Of a stretch of DNA of 64,000 bases, positions 24,331 to 37,080 are shown piece after piece (positions within the stretch are counted from its first letter, which is position 1; the number at the start of each line of letters is the position of its first letter). Under the pieces are notes generated by a model. The model was given only the letters and a program-made list of their open reading frames with translations, did no database searches and was not told the DNA's origin. The stretch is from Megachile rotundata (lineage: Eukaryota > Arthropoda > Insecta > Hymenoptera > Megachilidae), in assembly GCF_050947335.1 (NCBI RefSeq), contig NC_134989.1:6751501-6815500 (forward strand), given 5' to 3'. Both the position numbers and the translations under genes were made by a program.

Positions 24331-25850
24331 GGAATCATTAATTACCGAGCTCGAGATTTCTACATGTTCCGTTACAAAAATACCTAAACCCCTGGAGGCT
24401 GTTGCCTTTAAATTAAGCCGCGTCAACGATTGCCGTGTTGAACATCAATCCATCGATCGATCGGTCTTGGAAAACGCCCTCGGTTGCCGGGTAAGGCTCC
24501 ATTGACCGCGGACGGAAAATATACGAACTGAATGTTACAAGTATTTTCGCGTGAATTGTGGATTCTTTGTTTCGTGGCTAGGTATAAATAGAGTGATGTA
24601 ATGTTAGGGTGTGTGGTACAGATATAAGATCGTAGATATGTGATTATACCAAGGCGGATCATAAGTAGTTATATCCAACTCGATGGTAAGAATTTAGGAC
24701 TTAAAAATTTGGGAATGTTTAAATTTATAAATTTTTATACTTAGGAATTTAGGAACGTGAACTTCTGCAAATTTATCACTGTGTGGATTTCGAAAATTCA
24801 AAAGAGTTATTTCTACACGAAGTTATTTCTACACATGTATTTCTGCATAAAGATCAAATTTAAGTTTAAAATACACTTGCATATGATTCAGATAGATTCA
24901 TGGAATTCTGCGCAAATAAATCTGTGAGGCACTTCACTTTTAAAACATCGAATCATGTGAAGACAAATGTACAATAATGTTAAAAAAACGAAACTGATCT
25001 TCATACACTGTATCATCTTTTGACAAAAACACATCAAACTACATCACTCAAAAAATCTTAAAATCCTCTCGACAGATAGTCCCGACACTCCTGAATATTT
25101 ATTCAAGTCATTCCATAATATTATAAAAAAAAAGCAAACTATTGTACGAGATAAAGTCAAATGGACCAACCTGCACTACGAATGTAACATGAACAGCAAA
25201 CACAGTCTACCTAAGTCGAAATGTATCACAAATCGTACACCATGTTTCAATTCTATTTTAAATTTACCTGAAATAAACCTACAAGTAAAACTTCAATCCT
25301 GCCAAGTCCACAATATCCACTTCCCCTTAATTCGTTTTCAAACTGTTCACTCGTGAAAAAGACAACAACATTCACGATCACCAATTTGTGAAAAACAATT
25401 TATGAAAACCAATTATTGGTTTACGATTTCTGAACCACCCTAATACATATACTTCGTAATTAACGGTTTTTTCAGTCCAGACGCTGCTGTAGGCCGTGAC
25501 ACAGCCACAGTTGTAGTACCGCAAAGAATGAAAAAGATGTATCGCGTATTACGCGAATGGTTTCAGACCGGTATAACCGGACCGTGTGTATTTATATAGG
25601 GGGTTTCAGTAGTCCTGTATCACTTTATTGCTGTAGGACAGTTGAAGGATGATTGAAATGCAGCCCCTGGGTGTTCCTGCGCAGGAACGCCTGGCAAGAT
25701 GGCGGTCAAACATAGTCGCAGACTATGATTCGTAGGCTTATTTAGTCTTGTACAGTCGGGAACAAATCTGGCTTCCATGAAAGAGAATATGAAACCTAAG
25801 TGAAAACTGCACCCCACTGGCTCTTCTGTTTATAGATTCTGCCTTGGATA
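24331..25850. other. Mostly AT-rich, no gene
   Basis: A small purine-strand satellite patch occurs at about 24675-24770. The minus frames at 24423-24662 and 25620-25817 are unremarkable. Confidence 0.45.
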
Positions 25851-25854
25851 ACTT

Positions 25855-26640
25855 GGGATAGGTTTAGAATTTGGGGATGAACGAATTTACGATTTGTGGA
25901 TATTTAAATTTTGGGACTTGGTCAACAAACTTGTATATTTCTATTCCAACAATTCTAGGGACATACAAGATTGTGGATGTGTGAGTTTAAGATTCTGGGA
26001 ATTGACAACTTGGGGATTGGAGGATCCAGTAAGTTGGAAACAGAAGTTTGAGAATCTTGGAATTTGGTGACCAAACAGTATGGGATTTTGGGGATTAGGG
26101 GAGTCTGAAAGATTGCAGAATTTTAAGAAGTTTGGGATTTAAGGATCTAGAGATGTGGGAAATAGGGAATTGATGGTTTAGAAATTTAGGGACCTGGGAA
26201 CTTGAAAATCTGAGGGTATGAGGATAATGAAATTTAGGTATTTGAACATTTAGAATTCCAGGATTTGTCAGATTGCATACTTAGAAATTTAAGAATTTGG
26301 TGATTTAAGACTTAAAAACTTAGATATATAGAAATGTAGCGAAGAGTTTAGGGATCTGATAATTCAGATAATCAAAAATCTAAGGGATTATAGCATTGAG
26401 AAATTTATGACATTCAAATACTAAGAAATCTAGGAATTTGAAGAACTAAAAAATTGAGGATTTAGAAACTATAAAAATTTTAAAATTTAATTTCCGAATA
26501 TACAATATTCATACTTTACGAATATACAAATTTAATGATTTGAAAATTGATGAATTCAAACATCAAAACTTCATAAATTAGAAAATGTGAAATTAGAAGA
26601 CTCGTAAATCTGAAAATTTAAAAATTCGAAAACACCAAGT
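25855..26640 (-). repeat. 8-bp-unit satellite array, purine strand on +
   Basis: About 790 bp that divides into units such as TTTAGAAT, TTGGGGAT, GAACGAAT and TTACGATT. This is the same family as the pyrimidine-strand arrays, inverted. The right third drifts to AAATTTGAAAATT-type AT-rich units. Confidence 0.85.
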
Positions 26641-28130
26641 TCACGAAATTCGATAATAAAAAATGAAGACGTTTCGAGTTCACACATGTTAACGAAAGCA
26701 AGCGTATGTTGCACCCGAGTGTACCCCTATTTTCCTCGAAGCCATAAGAGAACGTGTAATTTCACTAAACCATGTAGCCGGATTGATTCCTGGCATCGAC
26801 TGCCCGTAAATTTAACTAGAGTCTGTGCTTATCGCGACTCATACTTAGAACTGAGTACGAGAAAATTGTTTCTTCGAGCATCTTCCATGCCACGAGCTTC
26901 GACTCGGTTGATCTTTTTCCTGAAACGACGAATCATTGAGTATTGATGGGGTTCGAGTACTTACGTACGGAGAGATAGGCCATAAACAATTTTTATTAAC
27001 CAAATTAAAAATGTTGTAACGAGAGAATATGAACTGGTTCGTTCATTTTTCACATTTCAACGTGTTTGATATGCACGTCACTTAAAATGGACTCTTATTG
27101 ATTGAGAAACATGACTTAGATATATCTTGGCATATAGAATTTGCTACTCTGCTTCCAGGATGCATATTTTATTTCTATGCTCCTCTTCTACAGCAATCTG
27201 ATGAAATAGTAGTCAATGTTGCTATATAATGATTTAGTATTCCTTAATGATGTGGCAACGTTTTAAAAGTGTAATGATGTATCATGATCAGATTAAGACA
27301 TGAATAATATGTAAATTGTCTACATTTACTAAGAACTGAGAAAGGTATGCTTCACCGTGGACTTTGATTTTGCTAACTGTGTTAGGCAGTCAGTTATTGC
27401 ATCCGGTATAGGAAATTCAAATTGATACGTGTGATATGATAAAGCTGTCATTTGGAGAAAATTTATGATAATTTTCAATATTATTAATATTGTTCTCTTT
27501 GGAAATATATTTCAACTTTATGTTGTAGAAATCAGACAAAATGGCGGATGATTAAAAGAGAAATACATCTTTCTCTCATTTTTTTTATTAGAAGAGAAAT
27601 ATCGTCTGTAATATCTAAATTCAGAAAAAGGAAAGAAGTTTTGAATGTATTCAGCAAATTTTCATAAACATGACAAATATTCTGAATATTTTCCTAAACT
27701 ACCCTGAATAAATAGGAGACATTTCATAACAAAAATTTGATATTACATTTTGGACTTGTTAAACAAAATTTATTCTCAAGGACAAAAGGGTTAAGAAAAA
27801 ATTGAAGGGAGGACTTTTCAATCACTCCCATAATTTTTTTTGCTCTTTGTTGCTCCTTATGTGTTAGGGTAAAAGGGGTAGTAAATTTACAACGCGTCGA
27901 ACTCCCCAGATTGAAACTGGAGTGAATCAGACGTGCGATGGAACCCCCTTTTATATTTTTCTTGAAGAGGGGAAGATCAGTCTAAAGGTTTCAAAAATCA
28001 ATTCAAAGAATCTGTTTAAAAGTTTAAGTTATATTATTTCAAAATAATTTATCAAAATTTAATCAGCCGACTGAGTCATAGCTATTATGTATAAGTATCA
28101 TATGTAAAAAATATAGAAGGGATAATTCAC
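26641..28130. other. GC-moderate patch then AT-rich, no gene
   Basis: The plus frame at 26686-26946 (86 codons, MLTKASVCCTRVYPYF) begins with ATG next to the array but has no recognisable domain. From 26990 on the DNA is AT-rich and frame-poor. A mixed patch at about 27865-27975 holds nothing recognised. Confidence 0.4.
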
Positions 28131-28510
28131 ATTTTCAGACTTCCAATCTTTCAAATTTTTTAATTTTCCTATTTAAAAATTTATAAACTTGGTCATTTGA
28201 GAAATAGGACTTATACTTCATAAACTTCGAAATTTAATAATTTGATAGTTTAGAATCTTAAAACTAAAAATTTTATCTTCCCATTTTCAAATTTTTAAGT
28301 TTACAAATTTACAAATTTGTATACTTCAAAATTTAGAACTACACTTTCAGATTTTCAAACTTTGAAATTTACAATGTAAATTCAATTCACAACCTAATTT
28401 ACTGTATTTAGAAATATAGAAATTTACAAACTTGGTAGATAAAAATCTAGAAACTTTTAAATCCACAAAATTGCAACTATAAAAATTTCAAATTTTCAAA
28501 TTGAAACTTT
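28130..28510 (+). repeat. Decayed AT-rich satellite array
   Basis: TTTCAAATTTTTAAGTTTACAAATTT-like units of mixed strand bias. It probably belongs to the 8-bp family at an advanced stage of decay. Confidence 0.55.
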
Positions 28511-30070
28511 GCCTATCAAACACAGCATATCGAACCAGTATAGGGTTTTTGAAATTTCAATTTCCTTATACGTCGTCCTTGACAAAGATTTACAACCCTG
28601 CTATATCATACTGCAGCTATATCAATCCCATCGCTATCGTTAACTGTTAATACTTGTCCATTTCTAACTATATCAAACCGTATCGGCTATCAATTTTTCC
28701 GTATCATCCACTTAATATAGAGCACAAGATACATTAGTAACCTCCCATAATACACGGTATTTCCCTATTAATTTGCGATAAGATCTTTCAAATGCAATCC
28801 TCTATACGTTGTAGGTGTCATCCACGTCGATTCAAGCAGTTCATCATCCTACCACCATCAGAATTCTGCTTCAACGGCGGATATTGATAAAAAGCAACCG
28901 TGCTCTATCAAACAAAACTAGTTTTATAACGTTCCGTAATTTTGCATTGTAAATAAAACGACTAGAAACCGATCGTCATTAACGATATACAATTCCTTTT
29001 CGGTCTTCCTTTTATCCACGATAGGAAGCGATTTTTCTTTCGTCAGATCGCGATAGGAAACTCCTTCATCAACTTAACTTTCATCTGATGTACCGGTGTC
29101 ATCGATGTTCGTCTCGATCGTTTATCATCGCTTATAACTTCCATGTTAAACCGAAGACAGAATATTTTTGCTTCCGGGGAAATATTACTTGTTCGCTATT
29201 TAATGCAACTTCTTGCCACCGCTAGTGCTTCCTTTCAATAGAATTCGTGTCACTGATGATTTGCTATGATCATACTACGATCGAAATGTAAGTCGCTTTT
29301 TTGGGTTCGTATCTACTTTTGATGAGAGCTGTTCAACATTATTAATTGAACTGTTGCGACTTTTTCGTGGAAGCTTGAGATTGCAGCATTATATTACATT
29401 GTATCTGTGATCAACCTTGTGGCGTTTCAAGTATGGTGTATATTCGAAACGAAGGGAGATCGAAGTAGAATTTGAGCATATGGCATGTAGGAATATCGGG
29501 ACAAAGAAATTATAGATTTTGGAAATTTAGGAATTTAAATTTCTGCTTCCGAACCTTCAAATCTCGAAATTCCCAAATTTTTAAGTACTCAAACTCCATA
29601 CATTTAAACATTCGTTCAAAGAATAAATTATATTTGACATCGAAAAAGCTAAATACCCTACAACTACTACTATCAAATACTAAAAACTTGTGTGAAATGA
29701 TGCCTAACTCACAGAATACATTCTCTGTACGAAGCAAATACGATAGATCGTTAATCAATACTGAGAGGAACTAGAATGTTAATAGTCAACACAGAAAGTA
29801 TCCAGCATGTTATATGGTCAATACTGAAAGGATTGAAGGTGTTATATAGACAACATATATCGATCATCCGAATGCCCCTTAAGAGGTTGTCAATTACAAT
29901 CCGTAAAACGGTCGAGTGAGAATAGCTAGTCGATTGTTACCCTCGATCGAGGGTAACGGTACAAAATGCCTACGGTATCGTTCTCCAACGTGGCAGCAAG
30001 GAGGAACAATGGAAAAATTAAACGGCATCGATACGAAACATAAAAAAAGCGTAAAGGCCGTTTTGCATTT
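28511..30070. other. No gene; small satellite patch and a perfect palindrome
   Basis: A small satellite patch lies at about 29515-29590, where opposing frames of 100 and 82 codons overlap. That overlap is typical of repeat-derived frames. The rest is intergenic-looking. Confidence 0.45.
29936..29957. other. Perfect 22-bp palindrome
   Basis: The two halves, GTTACCCTCGA and TCGAGGGTAAC, are exact reverse complements with no spacer, so the site has dyad symmetry centred on TCGA. It sits just left of the GC island at 30070. It could be a protein-binding site or chance. Confidence 0.9.
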
Positions 30071-30730
30071 CACCTGCGGTTAGAGGTTCACGGCTAGACG
30101 GATTTCTCGCCGGTTCCACTTTCCTGCGATTATTCTACGTCGCCATTCGGAGGCTGGATCATCGATCATCGGCAACGGTTTCCAATTCGATCTCTCTGTC
30201 ACAAGCGGGAAAATACGATCGGCTCGTACGTTATTTGCGGGGCCCCGATAGCACGACTGGGAAGAGAAGTTAATGCCATGGCCACTTTATCAAACTGCAA
30301 TAAGAACGGGGTGCCACGGCATCGCAGAATGTAAGAACCAAGTTCCTGAGTAATTGCTCGGAGCAGAGCAATCCGAGGGAAGGACAAAGAGAGAAAGAGG
30401 TTGAAGGAAGAGACAGATAACTCGCGGGACGAAGGAGAGGACAAGACCGGCTGGTTCTCGGTCGGCTTTCAGAACCAGAACAACGTGGAATCTTCGCGAT
30501 CTTAAGTGTGCTTAATTAAAGCATCAGCTCGCGTTAGTCTACGACCGGTTTTCATTAGGGCGGCATTCATTCGACCGATAAGGTGGCAACCTTCGACGAC
30601 CGGTGAAAATATTATGGCGACCAGTTTTCTTTCTATCTACAGACGCTTGTCGGATGAAACGTTTCGAGTGGGTCTGAATTTTCCACCTTTCACGTCCTTT
30701 GATCGCTGCGATTATCTGAGCTGTTTATTT
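30070..30730. other. GC-rich island, possible regulatory or exonic sequence
   Basis: A CG-rich island with a purine-rich plus segment (about 30310-30440) that gives an open minus frame of 81 codons (30444-30199). A plus ATG at 30614 opens MATSFLSIYRRLSDETFRVG, 39 codons, ending at 30733. None is recognisable. A promoter, an exon or a conserved noncoding element are all possible. Confidence 0.3.
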
Positions 30731-31830
30731 TGAAAATAATAGCCACCTTTTTTTATCGCAAAATATTAAAAAATTTGCAATAAGATAAATTTAGAAATAT
30801 TGGTGAGCGTTACTAAACAAATTTGTTGTATTTTGTGGTGTTGAGTAAGGTACATTTAAAGTAAAAAATAAAAAAGATAAAAGTTTTCCCCAAACGAACT
30901 TAACTCATTAATTATTTTTATTACTCCACTGACTTAATTATTATGAGAATATTTGAAGACAAATTGAACTAGACATAAAAAAGCTAATTAAAATAATAAA
31001 ATTGAAAGGGCAAATTTTTATACCTCAAAACATTTAAACAACCACATGGAAAATTCACAGATGAAAGAATACTAAAGAAAAATGTTTATAAAAAATTATT
31101 ACAATATATCATACATAATATTACATTTGAGGTTAGTCTAAATAAAAAATTTTATGTAATAAATTTGTTGTTACATCAATTCACAAAAATGAATTAATAA
31201 TTTGTATAGCACAGACCATATTAGAAATTACACCAATAATCCTCTGGTCTTTAATAATTCTAGGCTTAATTTCAATAATTATAGATAATGAATGTGCAAT
31301 TATTCGAACAATCCGATTTTCCTAATCACCTCTGTCTCAATTGCTTCAGATAATTGACGTTCGACTAGGCTCGCTGATAATTGATTTTCACTGATTCAGG
31401 TTTAGAGAGTAAGTTACCGTATAAGTAAGTAAACATTGTAATTGAACTCCTGGGTTTTCTATAGTTTCTTTTCTAAGATTCCCATGCTACAGGGTATAGT
31501 ATTCTCTTTATGGACATTTTAAAGCCCCACAATGTGACACAAAAAAATTGAATAAAGCAACAGATTCGAGTGTCTGCTGGGATCATGTAGTTAGCATAAG
31601 AATCAAGAAAATGTGAATAGATCTCGTTCAATCCGTTTATATTCAGATTTGCCATGTAAGAAGGGAGTAAATACAATAAATCCTTGTAAGAATTATTAAT
31701 AGTAATCGAGTATTTAGAAATGTACAACGGTACTCTTTGATGCTGGTACCTATAAAAGAAGTCTGAGACAATTACCACAAGATGAAAGATATGAGAATCA
31801 ATCGAAATTTCTATAAAAAATTTAATATTT
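30731..31830. other. AT-rich stretch, no gene supported
   Basis: A minus frame of 101 codons (31778-31473) contains SYANYMIPADTRICCFIQFF. It starts at ATG but has no known domain. A CTACAGGGTATAGTATTC sequence at about 31488 resembles the transposon ends at 14.3 and 58 kb, so the frame may lie in transposon debris. Confidence 0.35.
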
Positions 31831-32410
31831 ACAATCTAGAAATTAAGAAATGTGAAAGTATAGATGTTCGAAGTTAAAAAATCTTATATTAATAAATTAG
31901 TTACTCAAGCCTGAACTCCTAAATTATTGGATAGGAAATCGGTAGATTTACAGATCCCTCAACTTAAATATTCAAATCCCTAGATTACTAAATTCTTAGA
32001 GCGTCTAATACCTAAATTCCGATATCCATAAATCACAAAACCCAGAGCGCCAAATCCTTAGATTCCCATATCCCTAAATCCCCAAAGTTGCAGTGTCAAA
32101 TACCTAGAGTACACACGCATAAATCCCCAAAATTAAGAGCAACAACAAATCTCTAAATTCCTATATTACCAAATTTCCAAATCTATATATCCGAATTTCC
32201 AATTAACTCAACTCCTAAAGCTCCAAATCCTTAGATTCCAATACCAATAAAATCGCAGACTTAGACCACCAAATCCCGCGATCACTAAATTCCTAATTCC
32301 CCAAATCCCTACATTCCAACATTCATAAGTTACCAAATTACCACGTCCCTAAATTCAAGACTCATTCCCAAATTTTCAAATCCTTATCAATCCCTAAGAA
32401 TCATCACATA
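31830..32410 (+). repeat. 8-bp-unit satellite array, pyrimidine strand on +
   Basis: Units such as CAAATCCC, TAGATTAC, TAAATTCT and TAGAGCGT follow an 8-bp register with occasional slips. It is followed by the conserved tail (copy 3). Confidence 0.85.
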
Positions 32411-32418
32411 AGAGACCT

Positions 32419-32475
32419 CTTCCCGTTTAACTGCTACATTTTCCTTAGAAAATCCAAATTTGCTCTAGAGTGTAC
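32419..32475 (+). repeat. Conserved satellite tail motif, copy 3
   Basis: Ends AAATTTGCTCTAGAGTGTAC, the best match to copy 1 at 3094-3147. Both also sit at an array-to-GC-island boundary. Confidence 0.6.
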
Positions 32476-32479
32476 GTGA

Positions 32480-32960
32480 AATCCAGAGTAAAGACAAACT
32501 TGCGGAGAGCTTAACGCCAGGTAGTTGGCTCCCGCGGTGCTCAGCTGGACGCATTTGTCCTGTCAGAGTCCGAAGATATTACGCGGAAACGAACACGTGG
32601 GCGAGGATAATGGGTTAGGGGTGTGATCGCAGCTAGATTTCTAAGCCGGAAGACGAGTCCTGGTCGCGCAATCATTTTCCTTCGTTTGGCCAAGCCACTC
32701 GAGAGGTGTCAGAACGGATGAAATAATGGCGCTCGTGCCACCATGACAGCGCCCATCTGGGCAGCCTTCAGATTCAATTTACAATGCGTGCCTTCTCTCT
32801 CTTGCTTACCGGTTCCGCGCTCCCCTAACCTGTTCATTCTTTCTCGGGATATCCTTTATTCCACTCGCCACCTCTTTCTACTCTGCCTTTATTCCCTGTC
32901 CAGCTTTTCCTTCCCTCGCCGCGGGACCCTGCCTCCTACACTTGTCTTGTAAAGCACGAT
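32480..32960. other. GC-rich island with Kozak-like ATG
   Basis: GTGCCACCATGACAGCGCCC around 32743 has an optimal-looking start context and opens 69 codons (MTAPIWAAFRFNLQCVPSLS) to 32952. The frame is Leu/Ser/Pro-rich from a pyrimidine-rich strand and matches no family. A first exon is conceivable, but a chance frame is more likely. Confidence 0.25.
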
Positions 32961-33149
32961 TCAAAACATTGCAAAAATCGCGACACCGACTGACCTAAGA
33001 TACACCGTACAGATAACGGACGTCTTCCAATGAAATTTAAGAAACCGATGCATTCTTCTTCTATTCTTCTGCTTTTTCTCGCTCACTTTCTTTACTCTCT
33101 TCTTACATCGACCTCTCTTCGCTTACTGTTTCATTATCTCACTTTACTA

Positions 33150-33560
33150 CAATTTCTGGATTCTACTGGTTTCATGTAAACTTTACTACAATTTGTAGAT
33201 TCCGCTGGTTTGATGTCTGATTTTACTTCAATTTATGGATTCCGCTGTTCTGATATGTGATTTTACTACGATTTGTGGATTCCTACTGTTTTGATGTCTG
33301 ACTTTATTACGGTTTGTGAATTCCGTTGGTGCGATTTCTGATTTTACTACCATTTTTGTTTTCCACTGTTTTGATATCAGTCTTTGCTACAATTTGTAGA
33401 TGCCACTGTTCTGATGTCTGATTTTACGACAATTTATGGATGCCACTGTTTTGATGCCTGATTTTACTACAATTTGTGGATACCACTGTTTTGCGGTCTG
33501 CCTTTACTATAACTTATGAATTTTTATATTTGATGTCGGACTTTAGTACAATCTGGAAAT
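33150..33560 (+). repeat. 40-bp minisatellite, 11 copies
   Basis: Unit resembles CAATTTGTGGATTCCACTGT then TTTGATGTCTGATTTTACTA. Unit starts fall at about 33150, 33189, 33229, 33269, 33310, 33350, 33390, 33430, 33470, 33510 and 33549, so the period is 40 bp with one-base slips. Copies differ by substitutions throughout. A partial unit precedes the first. Confidence 0.93.
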
Positions 33561-35000
33561 TTTTAAACCTATTGCTTTGCTACCTTACAACAGTTACATA
33601 TTACATAACTGACATCATGAAATTAATACACTACTTAAAATTAACTATGTTCGACATGTGTACACATCAATTCAAAACGTTATTCCAGCACAATCGACGT
33701 TAACAAATTATTAATTTTTTATTAAACAAAGATACAATACTTCCTCATTTTGTATTAGCCTATTCGTAACATTAGTAGTAAAAGCATTTATCGTCTATTC
33801 TCATTACTTGATTGTAATTACGTACCGTGAGACACGTTTGCAACTAAATTCCACAGTTAACCAGATAATGTAGGATAAGTGCACCTAATATCCACTATCG
33901 TATTTTAAATAGTTCTCAAGTAAATGGAAACCATGAACATTCCTAAATTAATCTCAAGCGAAGATATTTGCGTTCAATGTACAGGATGCGATTTTTCTAA
34001 TATGCGGTATTTCAAAATAGAACAAGACAATGTTAGACTGTATTTCACAAGCGACATGATGACATATATCGACTTTTTATATTTACATTATTATAGATCA
34101 TTTTATACACTATATAATAAACTGATAAAAAATTGCGTGCTCATCATGTGGCGAGGCTTTGATTATAAATACCAGTAAAATAAGAGTGTCTATGGTAAGT
34201 GGAGAGAAACTGTAGCTTCTTCATGTTTAAATTATGTATGCATCGAAGAAGAAACCCTTACGATGCTTCTTTTGGATTCTAACCGTTCTTTGACGCGTTC
34301 TGTCCATCGTTCGTTTCATTTTGTTTCCTTTTCATTCCTCCCCATCGCTAGTGTCACATCTTCGGTGGTTCTTTCGATTCCTGTTTCTTGATGTTTTTTC
34401 TTCGGTCAGAAGTCCGGCCGATCACGCGCGATTTTAACGACTTACACGGGCGGAATATATTTCCACATCATACATCGACGTAAACGGTCAGGACATACTC
34501 TTCCTGCATTCAATATCGTAACTATCTTAATATCCCATTTAGGTTTTCACGTTCTGGGAATTTCATCCTGTTCGACAGCAGAAAAAGAACAAGATGATCA
34601 ATCAGGAATATCGTTGCTGTCTTTTCTTCCCGATTATGGCTTTAGATGGACACCATCTTGTTCTCGCTGTTGTTTTTTCATAAACATTAACGTTATAATC
34701 TACTCTTTTTCGTAAACATTTACCTATTAGTTTTTACTGATATATTTGTATAATTTCAGTTCTTGTTTAACGTTGAAGGCCAATAATTTTTAATGTTCTT
34801 CCTAGTAGAAAGCATATCTTATTTTTAAAAGGCGTATCAGATCTGTTATATTAACATTGGTACGAAATTTGTTAAAAAATTTGATTACAAAATTTTTGAC
34901 AATCATACAGATTTGAATTTAATAAGGGAGAATGTTTTTACAGTATCTAAGTACAAAAATCAAAATGGCTACTTCAAACACAAAGGCAAGTCAACTTGTA
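33561..35000. other. AT-rich stretch, one small ATG frame
   Basis: A plus frame at 33924-34178 (84 codons, METMNIPKLISSEDICVQCT) begins with ATG and has a CVQCTGC cluster. It ends just before a donor-like TATG|GTAAGT at 34194. It matches no known family. The remaining sequence shows no gene. 34240-34520 is less AT-rich but has no open frame of note. Confidence 0.3.
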
Positions 35001-35003
35001 GTC

Positions 35004-35215
35004 GATCGACTGTGTTTAGACACAAATATACATGTGAACCTGTGACCGGTCAACGTTTGAGCATAAAAATGCGAGTTAATTCATATAGGTCAACGTTTGG
35101 ACCTAAAAACACAAGTGAACTCCTTGCCGGACAACGTTTGGACATAAAAATACGAGTTAACTCGTGTAGATCAACATTTGGACCCAAGAACGAGGGTCAA
35201 CTAATGGTCAAGCAA
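35004..35215 (+). repeat. About 40-bp tandem repeat with 81-bp higher order
   Basis: GGTCAACGTTTGGAC-like unit starts at about 35004, 35048, 35088, 35129 and 35169. Alternate units are most alike (CATAAAAATRCGAGTTAA against CCTAAAAACACAAGTGAA), giving an 81-bp higher-order unit. Since 81 is divisible by three, a plus frame stays open across it (34913-35218, 101 codons, non-ATG start) with a 27-residue repeat around QRLDIKIRVNSCRSTFGPKN. Confidence 0.85.
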
Positions 35216-35519
35216 TAATGTGTTAAACCAAAATTGCAACCTTTTTATTCAGATGCAATCTTTAACTCTGCGCATTAAAACAAGAAAATTATTGCGAATC
35301 GTAGCGGTATAACGCTTTTCTATATATGATTAACGTCAACAAATTTCTGCAAAATCCGGAAGTTAGAACCGCACCTTAACCTCGGCCGTTTGATGTACAT
35401 ACGTGTAGGTTCGAGGAGCCGAAGCGTAGAGCGTCGGTATGCGTTATACATGTTATAATTCACACAGAGAAGCCATAACTCACAACACGAGTCTCAGCTT
35501 CTTCGGTAGACAGTCGACC

Positions 35520-35735
35520 ATGGGCGGAGTTGGCAATGCTCTCTTCCTTCTATTTATTGCGTTCGATGCACTGTGCACAGTACACCGCCACCTCTTACGT
35601 GATCCACGACGTTTCCAGGCGATAGCAAGCACACCACGCCACGCCACACCGGTTGCCCGCTTTCAAATTTACTTGGAATTTACCAGGAGACCGAAACGTT
35701 ACGTGTGTTGCCGTTCGAGCACGAGAACACGATAG
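35520..35735 (+). CDS. Candidate small secreted-like ORF
   Basis: ATG at 35520 in the context CGACCATGG opens 71 codons. The start, MGGVGNALFLLFIAFDALCT, looks like a signal peptide: a short polar start, about 12 hydrophobic residues, then small residues and Cys. The rest is basic and Arg-rich, with VCC near the end, and has no known fold. An upstream in-frame ATG at 35439 would bury the hydrophobic stretch. The DNA is a less AT-rich patch (35360-35830). A first exon or a chance frame are both possible. I recognise no family. Confidence 0.2.
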   Translation: MGGVGNALFLLFIAFDALCTVHRHLLRDPRRFQAIASTPRHATPVARFQIYLEFTRRPKRYVCCRSSTRTR

Positions 35736-36059
35736 AAAGTGCGGCGGATATTTATTAAGGAACGCAACGCTTTGCACGCGGAATGCCGTGAATTCAACGG
35801 TCGTTGAACGGGATCATCGGTGGCTCTCAAAGTCTACCGAACCAATTAATCTCTTTGCTTTCCTGTCAACACGTACAACTAACTGGCACGTGAATATTCT
35901 TCCAAATTGCGTCACGTACTTTTTATATACTGGTAATAATTTTCATTGGATATGTGAGAGAACGAGGATTTTCACTGTGTCTGAAGGGAAATTTTTGACG
36001 TGATTTTGACAAAATGCATTCTTCAGGAATTTTGTACAGGCGTTTTTTTTATTAATTTT

Positions 36060-36360
36060 TTTCTAGATCTTACAAATTCTGTAAGTTCTATAAATACTAT
36101 AAATTTTATACATTCTACAAATTCTCTAAATCAGTAAATTCCTCAAATCGTCTAAATCTTGTAACTCCTCGTAAATTCTATCAATTCTATCATTCTTATA
36201 AATTCTATAAATCCTCATATTCCATAAATACTCCAAATTGACTAGATTTTCAGAATTCTAGCACTCTCCTTAAATTCTAAAAATTCTCCAAATTCTCTAA
36301 GTTCCTCAAATTCTCCACGTGCCCGAATTCCCGAAATTCCGCGATACAAAACTTCCTGAC
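36060..36360 (+). repeat. AT-rich satellite array (AAATTCTATAAATTC type)
   Basis: Units such as AAATTCTATAAATCC and AAATTCTCCAAATTC run through 300 bp. They resemble the 8-bp family with TCT in place of TCC. Confidence 0.7.
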
Positions 36361-36379
36361 GACTAAAGAAAAAAAATAT

Positions 36380-37080
36380 CCTCGACCGTGAACAGATCGA
36401 GCGATCTCGATCAATTACCGGACATGTCCTTATAAGGCAATTATTAAATCACGCGAACACATCGCCTATCACACGCGTGTGTATCGGTAACAAGCGATCT
36501 CCGTGTCACTCAGGGCAAGATTCGCTGAGAATCTCGATATCCCGTTTTCCATGACGTCCGGTAAAGGGTATCGGATCGAGAGATCTCGGGATCGAATTCT
36601 CGAGCCGCGAATAAAAGAGAATCCTTAAGACGGCGCCAGTTTACAGGCGAGTCCGCAAGTCGTGAAAGCACTCGGAGAAGAGCACGTGGTCTGTTTACCG
36701 TAATGGATGCGAGGCACGGCCGTAGATTAGGCAGATTAACCATTATGGCGTAGCCCGGTATACGACTATCGGCGAAATACGATGAATTATATGGTAATTA
36801 CCGACATTTTTCCCCGCAATTGCTTCATCTTCAAGCCTGATACTATTGTCTCGCGCTACTTGGGAACGCAATTTACGACCTGGAAAAGTGTAGCGAACAA
36901 TGCGGCGACATTGTTTCGGTCGAGCCCAATGCGATATCTGATAGGCCAATTATTTATATTAGGTTGTTGCATATTAAATGGCCGATTTCGAAACATCGAA
37001 AGTCTGACACGATTTGATAACATTGCGGGTACTGTCAGATAACGCTTACTGGCCAGGGACACGAAGATAACGCATCTCAA
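36380..37080. other. GC-rich island with several opposing ORFs
   Basis: CG-rich, with a minus frame (36743-36510, ATG, MVNLPNLRPCLASITVNRPR, 77 codons) and a plus frame (36782-37042, ATG, MNYMVITDIFPRNCFIFKPD, 86 codons). Other overlapping frames occur on both strands. None is recognisable. The plus frame has mixed hydrophobic and polar content and a good start context, so it is the better candidate, but only weakly. Confidence 0.25.
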
